Below, piece after piece: positions 8,755 through 17,475 of a stretch of 64,000 bases of DNA (the first letter of the stretch is position 1; every line of letters begins with the position of its first letter). The stretch lies in assembly GCF_000374165.1 (NCBI RefSeq), contig NZ_KB893728.1, positions 62,001 through 126,000 on the forward strand, in the 5' to 3' direction. Source of the stretch: Parafrankia elaeagni (GTDB taxonomy: Bacteria; Actinomycetota; Actinomycetes; Frankiales; Frankiaceae). Under the pieces are notes generated by a model. It ran no database searches, was not told the origin of the DNA, and was given only the letters and a program-made list of their open reading frames with translations. The translations under genes were made by a program, and so were the position numbers.

Positions 8755-9642
8755 CTACGGGGACGGTGCGGGCGCGGGTGCCGGGGCGGCTCCGGAGCCC
8801 GTGTCGGTGCCGGTCTCGGTGCCGGTGCCGAGATAGGCGGCGATGACCGCCGGATCGTTCTGGATCTGCGCCGGAGTGCCGTCGGCGATGAGTCGGCCGA
8901 AGTCGAGGACGCTGATCCGGTCGGCCACCGACATGATCATGGACATGTCGTGTTCCACCAGGAGAACGGTGATCCCGAGCGACTCGCGGACGGAAAGCAC
9001 GATCTCCGACATCCGCAGGGTCTCGGCCGCGTTCATGCCGGCGACGGGTTCGTCGAGCAGCAGCACCCGCGGCTCGGTCGCCAGCGCGCGGGCGACCTCG
9101 ACCCGCTTGCGGTCGCCGTAGGAGAGGATGCCCAGCGGCCGGTCGAGGAGATGCCCGAGGCCGACGAACTCCGCGATCTCGACGACCCGCGCCCGGTGCA
9201 GCCGCTGTTCCCGCACCGCCCACGGCAGTTTCAGCCCGGCGCCGACGAAACCGGCGCGGGTCAGCAGGTGCCGGCCGAGCATGATGTTCTCCTCGACCGA
9301 CTCGCTCGGCGAGGCCGCCATGTTCTGGAACGCCCGCCCGACACCGAGGGCGGTGATCCGGTGTGGACGCCGCCCGGTCAGCGTCGTCCCGCCGAGTCGC
9401 ACACTGCCGGCCGACGCCCGGTACACCCCGGAGATGACGTTGAACAACGTCGACTTGCCGGCGCCGTTCGGCCCGATCACCGCGTGCACCGTGCCCGGCT
9501 CGGCGCGCAGCGACACCCCGGACAGCGCGGTGAGTGCGCCGAACCGGACGGTGACGCTGTCGACCTCCAGCGCGGCGACGTCCCCGTGCGCCGTGCGGGC
9601 CGGGCCGGCGTCGCTGTCGCCCCTGCCGCTCAGGATCGTCAC
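8755..9642 (-). CDS. livG: ABC transporter ATP-binding protein, LivG type
   Basis: About 295 residues. Walker A is GPNGAGKST, the ABC signature is LSYGDRKRVEVARA, Walker B is LLLDEP and the switch His is in LLVEHDMSM. The LivG-specific extension after Walker A (around AFQNMAASPSESVEENIMLG) is present. I place the start at GTG 9642, which overlaps the livF stop as GTGA and suggests coupled translation; an in-frame ATG at 9711 would add 23 basic residues with no family support. The C-terminus has an Ala/Pro-rich tail after the expected end. Confidence 0.87.
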   Translation of the reverse strand: MTILSGRGDSDAGPARTAHGDVAALEVDSVTVRFGALTALSGVSLRAEPGTVHAVIGPNGAGKSTLFNVISGVYRASAGSVRLGGTTLTGRRPHRITALGVGRAFQNMAASPSESVEENIMLGRHLLTRAGFVGAGLKLPWAVREQRLHRARVVEIAEFVGLGHLLDRPLGILSYGDRKRVEVARALATEPRVLLLDEPVAGMNAAETLRMSEIVLSVRESLGITVLLVEHDMSMIMSVADRISVLDFGRLIADGTPAQIQNDPAVIAAYLGTGTETGTDTGSGAAPAPAPAPSP

Positions 9643-10580
9643 GGCCGGCCCGTTCCGGTCGCCGCTCCGGCGCCGAGCAGCCCGAAGCGCCCGCGCGCCG
9701 GCGGAGTCCAACGGCTCAACGTCGGCCGCGGGGCCGCGCCTCCCGCCGTGCCGGTGGGGCTGGCCGCGCCCCCGGCGCCGTCGCCCGGCCCTCCCGGCCC
9801 GCCTGGTCGGTCCGGTCGGGCTGGCGTGTCGTCGTGGTCCGTGCCGCCGGTGTGGCCCCGGCCGAGGTACAGCGAGGCGATGTCGTCGGAGGCGGCCAGC
9901 TCGGCAGCCGGGCCCGACAGCTCCACCCGCCCGAGCTCCAGGACATAGCCGTTGTCGGCGACGCCGAGAGCCATCGCGGCGTTCTGCTCGACGAGCATCA
10001 CCGACGTGCCCTCCTGGTTGATCTGCTTGAGGACCTCGCCGATGTGGGTCACGATCTGCGGCGCCAGGCCGAGCGACGGCTCGTCCAGCAGCAGCAGCCG
10101 AGGGCCCGACATCAGCGCCCGGCCGATGGCGAGCATCTGCTGCTCGCCGCCGGAGAGCAGCGCGGCGCGCTGCCCACTGCGCTCGGCGAGCCGAGGGAAC
10201 ATTCCGTAGACTTTTTCCCGGCGCTCGGCCCGGGTCGCCCGGCTGCGGACGGTTATCGCGCCCGCCTTGAGGTTCTCCTCGACGGACAGCCGCCCGAACA
10301 CTCGGCGCCCCTCCGGGACGAGAACGACCCCGCGGTTGACGACGTCGGCCGGGTGCGCGTCCACCAGGGACCGCCCGCCGAAGGTGATCTGGCCTTTGTC
10401 GACCTTGGCCCGGTGGCGTTTCAGGGAGCCCGTGACAGCGCGCAGCAGCGTCGTCTTGCCCGCTCCGTTGCTTCCGAGCACGGCGACTATCTCGCCGGTC
10501 CCAACGCGTAGGTCAATGTCCCGCAGGGCGCGAATGACCCCCGCGTAGGTGACCTGCAGACCGCTGACGTCCAGCTCCAA
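9639..10580 (-). CDS. livF: ABC transporter ATP-binding protein, LivF type
   Basis: A 313-residue ATPase, the first gene of the operon. Walker A GSNGAGKTT, signature LSGGEQQMLAIGRAL, Walker B LLLDEP and the LivF-typical VLVPEGRRVFGRLSVEENL are all present. The family normally ends near residue 240; here about 70 extra residues rich in Gly, Pro, Arg and Thr follow (PARPDRPGGPGGPGDGAGGA). This tail has no known domain and looks like a recent low-complexity extension. Confidence 0.88.
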   Translation of the reverse strand: MELDVSGLQVTYAGVIRALRDIDLRVGTGEIVAVLGSNGAGKTTLLRAVTGSLKRHRAKVDKGQITFGGRSLVDAHPADVVNRGVVLVPEGRRVFGRLSVEENLKAGAITVRSRATRAERREKVYGMFPRLAERSGQRAALLSGGEQQMLAIGRALMSGPRLLLLDEPSLGLAPQIVTHIGEVLKQINQEGTSVMLVEQNAAMALGVADNGYVLELGRVELSGPAAELAASDDIASLYLGRGHTGGTDHDDTPARPDRPGGPGGPGDGAGGAASPTGTAGGAAPRPTLSRWTPPARGRFGLLGAGAATGTGRP

Positions 10581-11491
10581 AGCCGCCCTCCGTCGAAGTG
10601 TTGGCTGATGCGTATGGCCTGGGTGTTCCGGCCCGAAAGGAAATGTTGTACAGGCGGCAGATCATGTATCCGTCCGACTCTGCGGCACAAGCGTTGTCGG
10701 CATTTTCTCGGGACTTTGTTAGGTTGCCGGACCCGGTGCCGGACATCCGCCGCCCGGTGGTCCCGCGGCCCGCCCACCGCCGGATCTCGCGTTGCCCCGC
10801 GGCATGGCCTGCTGTCGCGGAGCAAGCGGTCAGGGGGTGGTCGCTCGGCTGCCGCTGTCTGCCCATCCCGCCGGAGTACCGCCATCCGGTCGCCGCGGTG
10901 CTGTGGCGAGGCCGAGGCGATCTCTCGGGAGTCATTCGGAGCAGGGGCATGCCGGCAATTCGCGGCCGCCGCCGCGCTGTTCCGGGAAGGGCGGCGGGGC
11001 GGTGGGGCGCCGTCCAGATGGGGCGCCGCCGGGTGCGGAAGGCGAGCCGGGCATGGGCCCCGAGGCGGCCCGGAATGAGGTGCCCTCTTTTGCGCGTTGG
11101 ATCTCGCCGTGTTGAGGCGGAGCGCCGCATGCTGGGATTCACGGCCAGGGTGTGAAGGCCTCAGGGGGCCGTTTTCAAGAGGTCGTAAAGGCGTTTGGTC
11201 GGGGCGGTGTCGCGGCCCTCACCAGCTCGCACGCTATCTTTTGGGGCACCATGGCCATGGTCGCCGAAGGCGGATAAATCGGAGCGTGAACGCCTGTTGC
11301 GGCGCGCGTGCGGCTCTCTCCCGCTGCTGGTGAACGGCAGTGAGTGGTACTCGGCGTGGGCAGAGGGCGACCTGAGGTTGAAAGGCCTATCGAGTCGTCG
11401 TGGCGCAGGCGCAACTGATCCGGTTGCCTTCTGGATCTGGCCGAAAGAATGTGAACGCCGCATCCTCCGGTGAATCCGGCCTCGTCCGCGC
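10581..11491. other. Non-coding region upstream of the liv operon
   Basis: About 0.9 kb with no gene I can support. Open frames on both strands here have Arg/Pro/Ser-rich translations without motifs and lack ribosome sites. The part next to livF (10600-10730) is less GC-rich and probably carries the operon promoter. No tRNA-like cloverleaf or clear riboswitch was seen. Confidence 0.5.
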
Positions 11492-11683
11492 TCAGCTGCC
11501 CCGCAGCACGCTGATGACCGTCGCGGCGAGCTCCGGGCGGCAGACGAGCAGATCCGGCAGGTACGGGTTGGCCTGGTCGTAGCGCAGTGGCGCGCCGTCG
11601 AGCGGGTCGACGATCCAGACCCGCTCGCGGTCGAGGCGGGCCGGGCTGTCCGCCGCGGGTCCGTGGACGACGTGAGGGCCAGT
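11492..11683 (-). pseudogene. Remnant of a CysQ-type 3'(2'),5'-bisphosphate nucleotidase with large internal deletion
   Basis: Reading the minus strand from 11683 to the TGA at 11494 gives 63 codons that join two separate parts of an inositol-monophosphatase-fold CysQ protein. The first is the metal-binding RERVWIVDPLDG; the second is the family's C-terminus, APLRYDQANPYLPDLLVC then RPELAATVISVL. About 150 residues between them and the N-terminus are missing. The junction falls on a short Asp-Gly coding homology. The frame follows the P450 gene's TAG stop directly. CysQ hydrolyses PAP, the by-product of PAPS-dependent sulfotransferases, so its location beside the sulfotransferase gene is meaningful. 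Confidence 0.75.
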
Positions 11684-12880
11684 CTAGGAGAGGATCACCG
11701 GCAGGTTCAGCCATCCCCTCGTCGTCGACGTGTGGTCGAGCACCGCGTTGTCGCGGTCGACCTCCCAGTCGGTCCACCGTTTCAACACCTCGTCGAGCAC
11801 GACCCGGCCCTCCATCCGGGCCAGTGAGGCGCCCAGGCAGAAATGCAGGCCGTGGCCGAAGGCGAGGTGCCGGTCGATCCGGCGGTGGATGTCGAAGGTG
11901 TCCGGGTCGGTGAAGTGGCGCTCGTCGCGGTTGGCGGAGGAGTTGAGGAGCAGCACGGCGCTGCCCGCGGGGATGGTCCCTCCGTGGTGTTCGACGTCTC
12001 GGGAGACGACCCGGCCCTGCACGGGCGAGGGCGACTCGAAGCGGAGAATCTCCTCGATCGCCTGCGGGACGGCGGACCGGTCGGCAGCGAGTTCCCGGCG
12101 CTGGTCGGGATGCTCACCCAGGAGCTGGCCGGTCCACCCGATGAGTCGCCTGGTGGTCTCGTTGCCCGCGCCGGCCAGAACGGAGGTGTAGGTCAGGACC
12201 TCCTCGCGGGTGAGCCGGCGCGTGGTACCGGTCTCGTCCGTGAACTCGGTGGTGATCAGCTCGGTCATGAGGTCGTCGGCCGGGTGGGTGGCCCGCCAGT
12301 CGACGTACTCGGCGAACGGCTGCGCCGTCGAGCGGGCATCGGTCGGCGACGGCGCCTCGCCGTCGGTGAGCTGGTGGCGTCGTGTGCCGGCGTCGCGGAT
12401 CGCCTCCTGGTCGCCTTCGGGGATGCCGAGCATCATGCCGATGACCCGCATGGGGACGATCGCCCCGAGGTCGGCCACGAAGTCGAAGCTCCCGGCGCCT
12501 ACCAGCTCGTCGAGCAGCCGTGCGCACAGCGCCCGGACCTGTGGCTCGAGTGCGGCCATCCTGCGCGGGGTGAACACGCGCGAGAGCAGCCCGCGATGGA
12601 TGTCGTGGACCGGGGGGTCCTCCGCCAGCAGGCTGCCCGGTGGCAGCTGCACACCGGCCTTGATGATCTCGAGGATGAAACCCTGACCGGAGATGTACGT
12701 ACCCCAGTCGGTGAGCGCCCTCTCGACATCGTCGAACCGGCTCAGTGCATAGAAGTCGTACTTCTCGTTGTAGTACAGCGGTGCGGAGTCCCGCAGCCGT
12801 CGCCACACCGGATAGGGATTCGCATCGATCGTGAGGTCGTACGGATCGTAGTAGATCTCCGGCCGCCGTGTTCCTGTCAT
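11684..12880 (-). CDS. Cytochrome P450
   Basis: A 398-residue soluble bacterial P450. The I-helix oxygen-binding segment is AGAGNETT, the K-helix is EEILR (ExxR), and the haem loop is FGHGLHFCLGASLAR with the Cys ligand. The N-terminus PEIYYDPYDLTIDANPYPVW is typical of actinomycete class I P450s, which need separate ferredoxin and reductase; none is encoded nearby. ATG 12880 has GGAG 6 bases upstream; ATG 12907 would overlap the sulfotransferase stop by 14 bases and is an alternative. It is probably co-transcribed with the sulfotransferase, suggesting hydroxylation and sulfation of the same, unknown, lipophilic compound. Confidence 0.9.
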   Translation of the reverse strand: MTGTRRPEIYYDPYDLTIDANPYPVWRRLRDSAPLYYNEKYDFYALSRFDDVERALTDWGTYISGQGFILEIIKAGVQLPPGSLLAEDPPVHDIHRGLLSRVFTPRRMAALEPQVRALCARLLDELVGAGSFDFVADLGAIVPMRVIGMMLGIPEGDQEAIRDAGTRRHQLTDGEAPSPTDARSTAQPFAEYVDWRATHPADDLMTELITTEFTDETGTTRRLTREEVLTYTSVLAGAGNETTRRLIGWTGQLLGEHPDQRRELAADRSAVPQAIEEILRFESPSPVQGRVVSRDVEHHGGTIPAGSAVLLLNSSANRDERHFTDPDTFDIHRRIDRHLAFGHGLHFCLGASLARMEGRVVLDEVLKRWTDWEVDRDNAVLDHTSTTRGWLNLPVILS

Positions 12881-12893
12881 CTCGGGCTCCCAC

Positions 12894-14069
12894 TCACGAA
12901 TGGTCATGAGACGTGTCCTCGGAGCGAGCAGTCCAGTGTTCCGCGCGTGCGGTGTAGGCGGCGAACAGCGGGCGGACCTCGTCGATGTCGATGCCGAAGG
13001 TGGCCGGGTCGGGGTGCATGTTGGCCTCCCGCTTCTCCGCGTTCTCCCGCCACCACCGCCTCATCCCGGCCTCGAACTCCTCGGTGACCGGCTCCTCCAG
13101 CCAGGAGTACAGCCCGCGCACCTCACGCAGTGGCTCGCGCTGCATCGCCCGGAAGTCGATGTCGTAGAATCTGCCGTCCGCCCCCCTGTCGCGGAACGCG
13201 AGCGCGCGCTCCATCCCGACCGACCAGTGCTCGACATTGAGCGCGCCGAGGTAGCGCAGGTCGATCTCGTCGCAGTAGGACCGGGCCACCGCCGCGTACA
13301 GGTCGGCCGCCGAGACCATGACCTCGGCCGGGTCCCGGTGTGTCATCACGAACCGGGCGTCCGGGAAGACCTCGTCGAGCTGGTCCAGGAACAGCAGGTG
13401 GGTGGGGCACTTCAGCCGCCACGGCCGCGCGGGGAAACCCCACTGCAGCAGCTTCAGGACCCGCAGTTCGTACTGGTAGGTCGGGGTGAGGTCGGCGCTC
13501 TCCAGCAGCCATGTCGAGTACGACGGGACGTAGGCGAAGGCCTGGAAGTAGTGCGCCTTGAAGTCGAGCGCCATCAGGCCCTGGCACTCCGTCGGCCCGG
13601 TCGCGCTGGCCGGGACGAGCTTGGCGCGCCGCGGCGAGCTCGTCGCGCGGAACTCCGCGTCGGAGCGGCTCTCGTCGAGCCGGCTTTCCAGCCCGTCGCC
13701 GGTGGACGGCGGCGGGCAGGGCTGTGATGCCTCCCAGGTGCGCAGCGAGCGGGCCTGCGGATCCTCGGCGAGCAGGGCCGAGAGGGCCGTCGACCCCGTC
13801 CGGGGCAGCCCCAGGCCGATCAGCGGGGCGACGATCGGCTCGTCGTCGATCTCCGGGTGACGCCGGTACCAGTCCTCGACCTGCAGCCGCTGCGACAGCA
13901 GCCCGCCGAGCAGCCTGCGGAGCACGACCTGGCCGGTCGTGTTCAGCCGGGCCTCCGTCTCGAGCGAGCGGGTGAGCCGCTCGAGCCCCTCCCGGAACGC
14001 GTCGTCACCGAAGTCCGTGAGGCCGGTCCCGGCCCGGGCCTCGTCCAGCAGCTCGTCCTGTAAACCCAT
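12894..14069 (-). CDS. PAPS-dependent sulfotransferase family protein
   Basis: A 391-residue protein of the Sulfotransfer_3 type common in mycobacteria and related actinomycetes. The 5'-phosphosulfate loop is LGLPRTGSTALSALL (about residues 75-90) and the 3'-phosphate-binding segment is RFVMTHRDPAEVMVSAADLY. The expected reaction moves sulfate from PAPS to a hydroxyl acceptor. The start ATG 14069 has GGAGGGAG upstream; the frame runs further to 14510 but that part covers a different gene remnant and has no ribosome site. The neighbouring CysQ remnant would once have removed the PAP product. Confidence 0.85.
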   Translation of the reverse strand: MGLQDELLDEARAGTGLTDFGDDAFREGLERLTRSLETEARLNTTGQVVLRRLLGGLLSQRLQVEDWYRRHPEIDDEPIVAPLIGLGLPRTGSTALSALLAEDPQARSLRTWEASQPCPPPSTGDGLESRLDESRSDAEFRATSSPRRAKLVPASATGPTECQGLMALDFKAHYFQAFAYVPSYSTWLLESADLTPTYQYELRVLKLLQWGFPARPWRLKCPTHLLFLDQLDEVFPDARFVMTHRDPAEVMVSAADLYAAVARSYCDEIDLRYLGALNVEHWSVGMERALAFRDRGADGRFYDIDFRAMQREPLREVRGLYSWLEEPVTEEFEAGMRRWWRENAEKREANMHPDPATFGIDIDEVRPLFAAYTARAEHWTARSEDTSHDHS

Positions 14070-14118
14070 GGTGACTCCCTCCTCGCCGTTGTCCGCTGCC
14101 AGGCGCGCATGTCGGCGC

Positions 14119-14320
14119 TCAGGCACGCATGTTCGCGCCGCCGTCGATGGCCCAGGCCTGGCATCACGCCGTTGCAGCGCACCCCTGGCGGCCCCAGTTG
14201 CCGGCGATGTGCCGGGTGAGCGCGTGGACGGCCGACTTCGAGGCCGCGTAGGCGGTCCGGAGCTGGTCGCCGCTGCCGCCGCTGACGGCGGCCCCCGACG
14301 ACGTGTTGACGAAGGTCCTA
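14119..14320 (-). pseudogene. Remnant of a short-chain dehydrogenase (frameshift and internal deletion)
   Basis: The minus strand from about 14320 gives FVNTSSGAAVSGGSGDQL, then RTAYAASKSAVHALTRHI with the SDR Ser-Tyr-Lys set. One G is missing from a G-run near 14190, so the frame shifts into RCNGVMPG. It then jumps to the SDR C-terminus QAWAIDGGANMRA ending at TGA 14121-14119. The nucleotide-binding N-terminal half and about 70 residues before the C-terminus are absent. It lies between the intact SDR and sulfotransferase genes on the same strand and is not a copy of the intact SDR, whose matching segments differ. Confidence 0.75.
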
Positions 14321-14397
14321 CCTGAGAGTCCGCGCATCCACCATCTCCACGATGCTCCACCAGGTCCGGGTCCGAGGTGACGTCAGAGGGCGCGCGC

Positions 14398-15279
14398 TCA
14401 CCCCATCCACTGGCCGCCGGCCACGTCGATGGTCTGGCCGCACATGTAGTTGGCGGCCTCCGAGGCGAGGTAGGCAACCATGTTGGCGACCTCCTCGGGC
14501 AGGCAGACACGACCCAGCTGGACCTGGTTCCTCAGCGCGTTCGCGATCGTGGTGCGGCCCGCGAGGTCGCCCTCGTTCTGCGGGTCGAGGATCATCCGCT
14601 TCATGTCGGGCTTGATCATGATGCCCGGCGCCACCCCCAGGACGTTGATGCCCCGGGGCGCGAACTCGTGGGCGAGGTTGCGGGTGAAGCCGATGACGCC
14701 GGCCTTGCAGGCGCAGTAGACGGTGAGGCCGGGCTGCTGGACGCGCCCGCCGACCGCCCCGATGTTGATGATGCGCCCGGACCCCTGCGGAACCAGGTAC
14801 TGCAGGGCGGCGTGGGCGCCGTACATCATCATGGTCAGGCTGCCCAGCACCGTGCCGTCGATCTGGTCCTTGGTGAAGTTCTCGAAGGCACCGGCCGAGA
14901 CCATCACCGGATTGTTGACCATAATGTCCAGACCGCCGAGAGCTTCCCGGCTTTCGGTCACGGCCTGGTGCACCTGGTCCCAGTCCGACATGTCCGCGCG
15001 GATCGGAACGGCCTTCACGCCCCAGCGCTTCTCGACCTCGGCGGCTCTGCGCTCGACTTTGGAGAAGGTTCGGCCGACAAGCGCGACATCGGCACCGGAA
15101 CCGGCCAGGCGATTGGCGATGGCCTGGCCTAGCCCGTCGCCGCCGGCCCCGGTGACGATCGCCTTCTGGCCCCTCAGGTCCAACAGGTCGCTCACGCGCT
15201 TCTCGATGATGTGCGTGGGGAGCCGGTCGAGCCCCATCGCCGCAGACCAGTCCTGTTCTTCCTGTTCCTCCACGCGCAT
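14398..15279 (-). CDS. Short-chain dehydrogenase/reductase with altered active site
   Basis: A 293-residue Rossmann enzyme. The cofactor motif is TGAGGDGLG, the Tyr-Lys pair is in VYCACKAG, and the C-terminus is typical (CGQTIDVAGGQWMG). Two features are odd. The usual NNAG is NNPVMVSAG, and the catalytic Ser position, normally in INISS, is INIGAVGG, placing Ala where Ser is expected. Activity may therefore be changed or lost. The start ATG 15279 has AGGAGA upstream. The divergent LysR gene begins 165 bases away and is the likely regulator. It heads the minus-strand set with sulfotransferase and P450. Confidence 0.85.
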   Translation of the reverse strand: MRVEEQEEQDWSAAMGLDRLPTHIIEKRVSDLLDLRGQKAIVTGAGGDGLGQAIANRLAGSGADVALVGRTFSKVERRAAEVEKRWGVKAVPIRADMSDWDQVHQAVTESREALGGLDIMVNNPVMVSAGAFENFTKDQIDGTVLGSLTMMMYGAHAALQYLVPQGSGRIINIGAVGGRVQQPGLTVYCACKAGVIGFTRNLAHEFAPRGINVLGVAPGIMIKPDMKRMILDPQNEGDLAGRTTIANALRNQVQLGRVCLPEEVANMVAYLASEAANYMCGQTIDVAGGQWMG

Positions 15280-15444
15280 GGGAGATCTCCTGCCGCCGTG
15301 CCGGCGAGGGTGTACGGCCCGAACGGCAGGACGCCCCGTCGCGACTGTTTCGAGTGATGCTAGGGCGCTGTGGCGGCGGGCTGCCAATACAAAATTCGGC
15401 GCTCAGATATACAGGATCGGCATAGCTGGGGTAATGTCGGGGAC
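15280..15444. promoter_or_regulatory. Divergent promoter region of the SDR and LysR genes
   Basis: A 165-base spacer between genes pointing away from each other, much more AT-rich at 15385-15435 than its flanks. ATACA occurs twice there, 24 bases apart (in CCAATACAAAATTC and AGATATACAGG). LysR regulators typically bind such divergent spacers and control both genes; the exact site is not resolved. Confidence 0.45.
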
Positions 15445-16386
15445 ATGGACACTCATCGTCTGAGGTACTTCTTACGCATCGCGGACGAGGGTTCGATCAA
15501 CCGGGCGGCCAACACGCTGGGGATCGCCCAGCCGGCGCTGAGTCGCCAGGTACGGTTGCTGGAGGAGGATCTCGGCGTCACCCTGTTCCGGCGCACGGCC
15601 CGTGGTGTCCAGCTCACCGAGGAGGGGGAGCGGCTGCGGGCGACCACCGCCGCGCCGCTGCGCCAGCTCGAGCTCGCTATGCGATACGTGGGGTCCCCGC
15701 TGGCGCGGGTCGAGCGTGGCCTGCACATCGGCCTGCCGGCCACCGCCACCGGCATCCTCGCCTCCCCACTGCTCGACGGTCTGAGCGCGGCATTTCCCAG
15801 AGTCGACTTCCAGATAAGCGTCGCCAGTACGGACGTGCTCGTCGAGGGAATGTTGAAGGGCGCTGTCGACATCTCGGTCATCGACCCCGTCCAGGACGGC
15901 CGTCTCTTCTATCACGACCTGCTGGTCGAGGATCTCGTTCTTGTCGGCGGGCGTACCTCGGACCTGCAGCCGGGCACCGCCATGGACTTCGCCGAGCTCG
16001 CCCGCCGCCCGCTCATTCTTCCCGCATCTCCGAGCGGAATCCGTACCAGCATCGAGAACACCGCGCTGCGGCTCAAACACCGGCTGCAGTCTCGCTTCTC
16101 CACCGATTCACTGCAGGTCACGAAAAGCCTCATCGAGGCGGGACGCGGCTATGGTGTGCTGCCGCTGTCGGCCTGCGCCGCCGAGATCGACGCGAGGAAG
16201 CTGTGTTATGCCCCGCTGCGCGACCCGTCCCTGACCCGGCAGCTCGGTATCGCCGTCACCGCGAACCTCGAACTGCCCCGCGGCTTCGCCACCAGGGTCG
16301 GTGAGATCATCCGTGAGGAGGCGGCCCGGCTGGTCGAGTCCGGCGGCTGGGGCGCGCGCCTGTCCCCACCGCTGTCCGAGGCGTAG
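15445..16386 (+). CDS. LysR-family transcriptional regulator
   Basis: A 313-residue protein. The winged HTH (residues 1-60) reads MDTHRLRYFLRIADEGSI with AQPALSRQVRLLEEDLGVTL, a canonical LysR N-terminus. The rest is a two-lobed inducer-binding domain starting near GLHIGLPATATGI. ATG 15445 is chosen because the HTH begins at once; the frame runs upstream to 15370 without family support. As is usual, it lies divergent from a possible target, the SDR-sulfotransferase-P450 set. Confidence 0.88.
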   Translation: MDTHRLRYFLRIADEGSINRAANTLGIAQPALSRQVRLLEEDLGVTLFRRTARGVQLTEEGERLRATTAAPLRQLELAMRYVGSPLARVERGLHIGLPATATGILASPLLDGLSAAFPRVDFQISVASTDVLVEGMLKGAVDISVIDPVQDGRLFYHDLLVEDLVLVGGRTSDLQPGTAMDFAELARRPLILPASPSGIRTSIENTALRLKHRLQSRFSTDSLQVTKSLIEAGRGYGVLPLSACAAEIDARKLCYAPLRDPSLTRQLGIAVTANLELPRGFATRVGEIIREEAARLVESGGWGARLSPPLSEA

Positions 16387-16445
16387 ATCCGAGGCGTAGA
16401 GATTTCTCCCCGTACGCCGGGTTTTCTGGGCTAGCATCCCCGCGT

Positions 16446-17390
16446 ATGTCGTCCGCCCAGGTGGCGCCGGAACTGCGCGCCAGGCTCCGCCGCTCACCGC
16501 GACTTCCGGTGTACCGGGCGCCGGTGCTGCGCTTCGCGCGGTTCGCGATCGGCCGGCTGCCGGCACCCCCGTTCGCCGGGGTCACCGTCGAGCAGTATCC
16601 CGAGGCGGGGCAGGGCCTGCAGGTCTACCGCCCTGACACCCGGCGTTCGGATGCCGCGCTGCTGTGGATCCACGGCGGCGGGCTGGTGATGGGCGCCGTC
16701 GTCCAGGACCACCGCCAGTGCGCGGGCACCGCCCTCGCGCTGGGCATCCCCGTGGTGGCTGTCGAGTACCGCAAGGCACCCGAGCACCCGTTTCCCGCTC
16801 CGCTCGACGACTGCCAGGCGGGCTGGGAGTGGCTGCAGGGGCAGGCCGCGGCGCTGGGGGTGGCCCCGTCGCGGGTGGCAATCGGCGGTCAGAGCGCCGG
16901 TGGCGGGCTCGCGGCGTCCCTGATCCAGCGGCTGCAGGACCGCAGCGGCGGCCCCCGGCCGGCCGCCCAGTGGCTGCACGCGCCGATGCTGGACGACCGC
17001 ACGGCCGCCCGTCGTGACCTGGACTCCCCGCCGCACCCGGTGTGGAGCAACCGGCTGAACCGCTTCGGCTGGCGCTCCTACCTCGGCGCCGAGCCCGGCT
17101 CCGCCGCCCCGGTGCCGCCGTACGCGGTGCCGGCCCGGCGCGACGATCTGGCCGGGCTCCCGCCCGCCTGGATCGGAGTCGGTGAGGTCGACCTGTTCCT
17201 CGCCGAGGACCGCGCCTACGCCCAGCGGCTGAGTGCCGCCGGGGTGCCGACGACCTTCCACTCGGTGCCCGGGGCGCCGCACGGCTTCGAGACCTGGGCG
17301 TCGGAGACGACCATCAGCGTCGAGTACCTGGCCGCCGCGCGTGCCTGGCTGCGCCAGACCCTCCTGGACGGGCCCGCCGCCCGCACCTGA
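16446..17390 (+). CDS. Alpha/beta hydrolase, HSL-type esterase
   Basis: A 314-residue esterase of the hormone-sensitive-lipase group. The oxyanion motif HGGG (in LLWIHGGGLVMG), nucleophile elbow GGQSAGGG, acid in GEVDLF and His in GAPHGFE complete the catalytic set. The YRKAPEHPFPAPLDDC block is typical. No signal peptide is seen. It lies 59 bases after the LysR gene on the same strand and may be co-transcribed. The substrate is probably a short-chain ester. Confidence 0.87.
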   Translation: MSSAQVAPELRARLRRSPRLPVYRAPVLRFARFAIGRLPAPPFAGVTVEQYPEAGQGLQVYRPDTRRSDAALLWIHGGGLVMGAVVQDHRQCAGTALALGIPVVAVEYRKAPEHPFPAPLDDCQAGWEWLQGQAAALGVAPSRVAIGGQSAGGGLAASLIQRLQDRSGGPRPAAQWLHAPMLDDRTAARRDLDSPPHPVWSNRLNRFGWRSYLGAEPGSAAPVPPYAVPARRDDLAGLPPAWIGVGEVDLFLAEDRAYAQRLSAAGVPTTFHSVPGAPHGFETWASETTISVEYLAAARAWLRQTLLDGPAART

Positions 17391-17475
17391 CGGGGCTGCC
17401 GCCGGCCATCCGACGGGCCGCCGCAGGCTCGATCGGGTCGGTCGGCGACAGCCCGCCGCCTGTGCGGTTCCTGCG

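Noticed and set aside
10598-11155. Open frames on both strands upstream of the liv operon
   Set aside because: Biased composition, no start signals, no motifs; the region is better read as non-coding.
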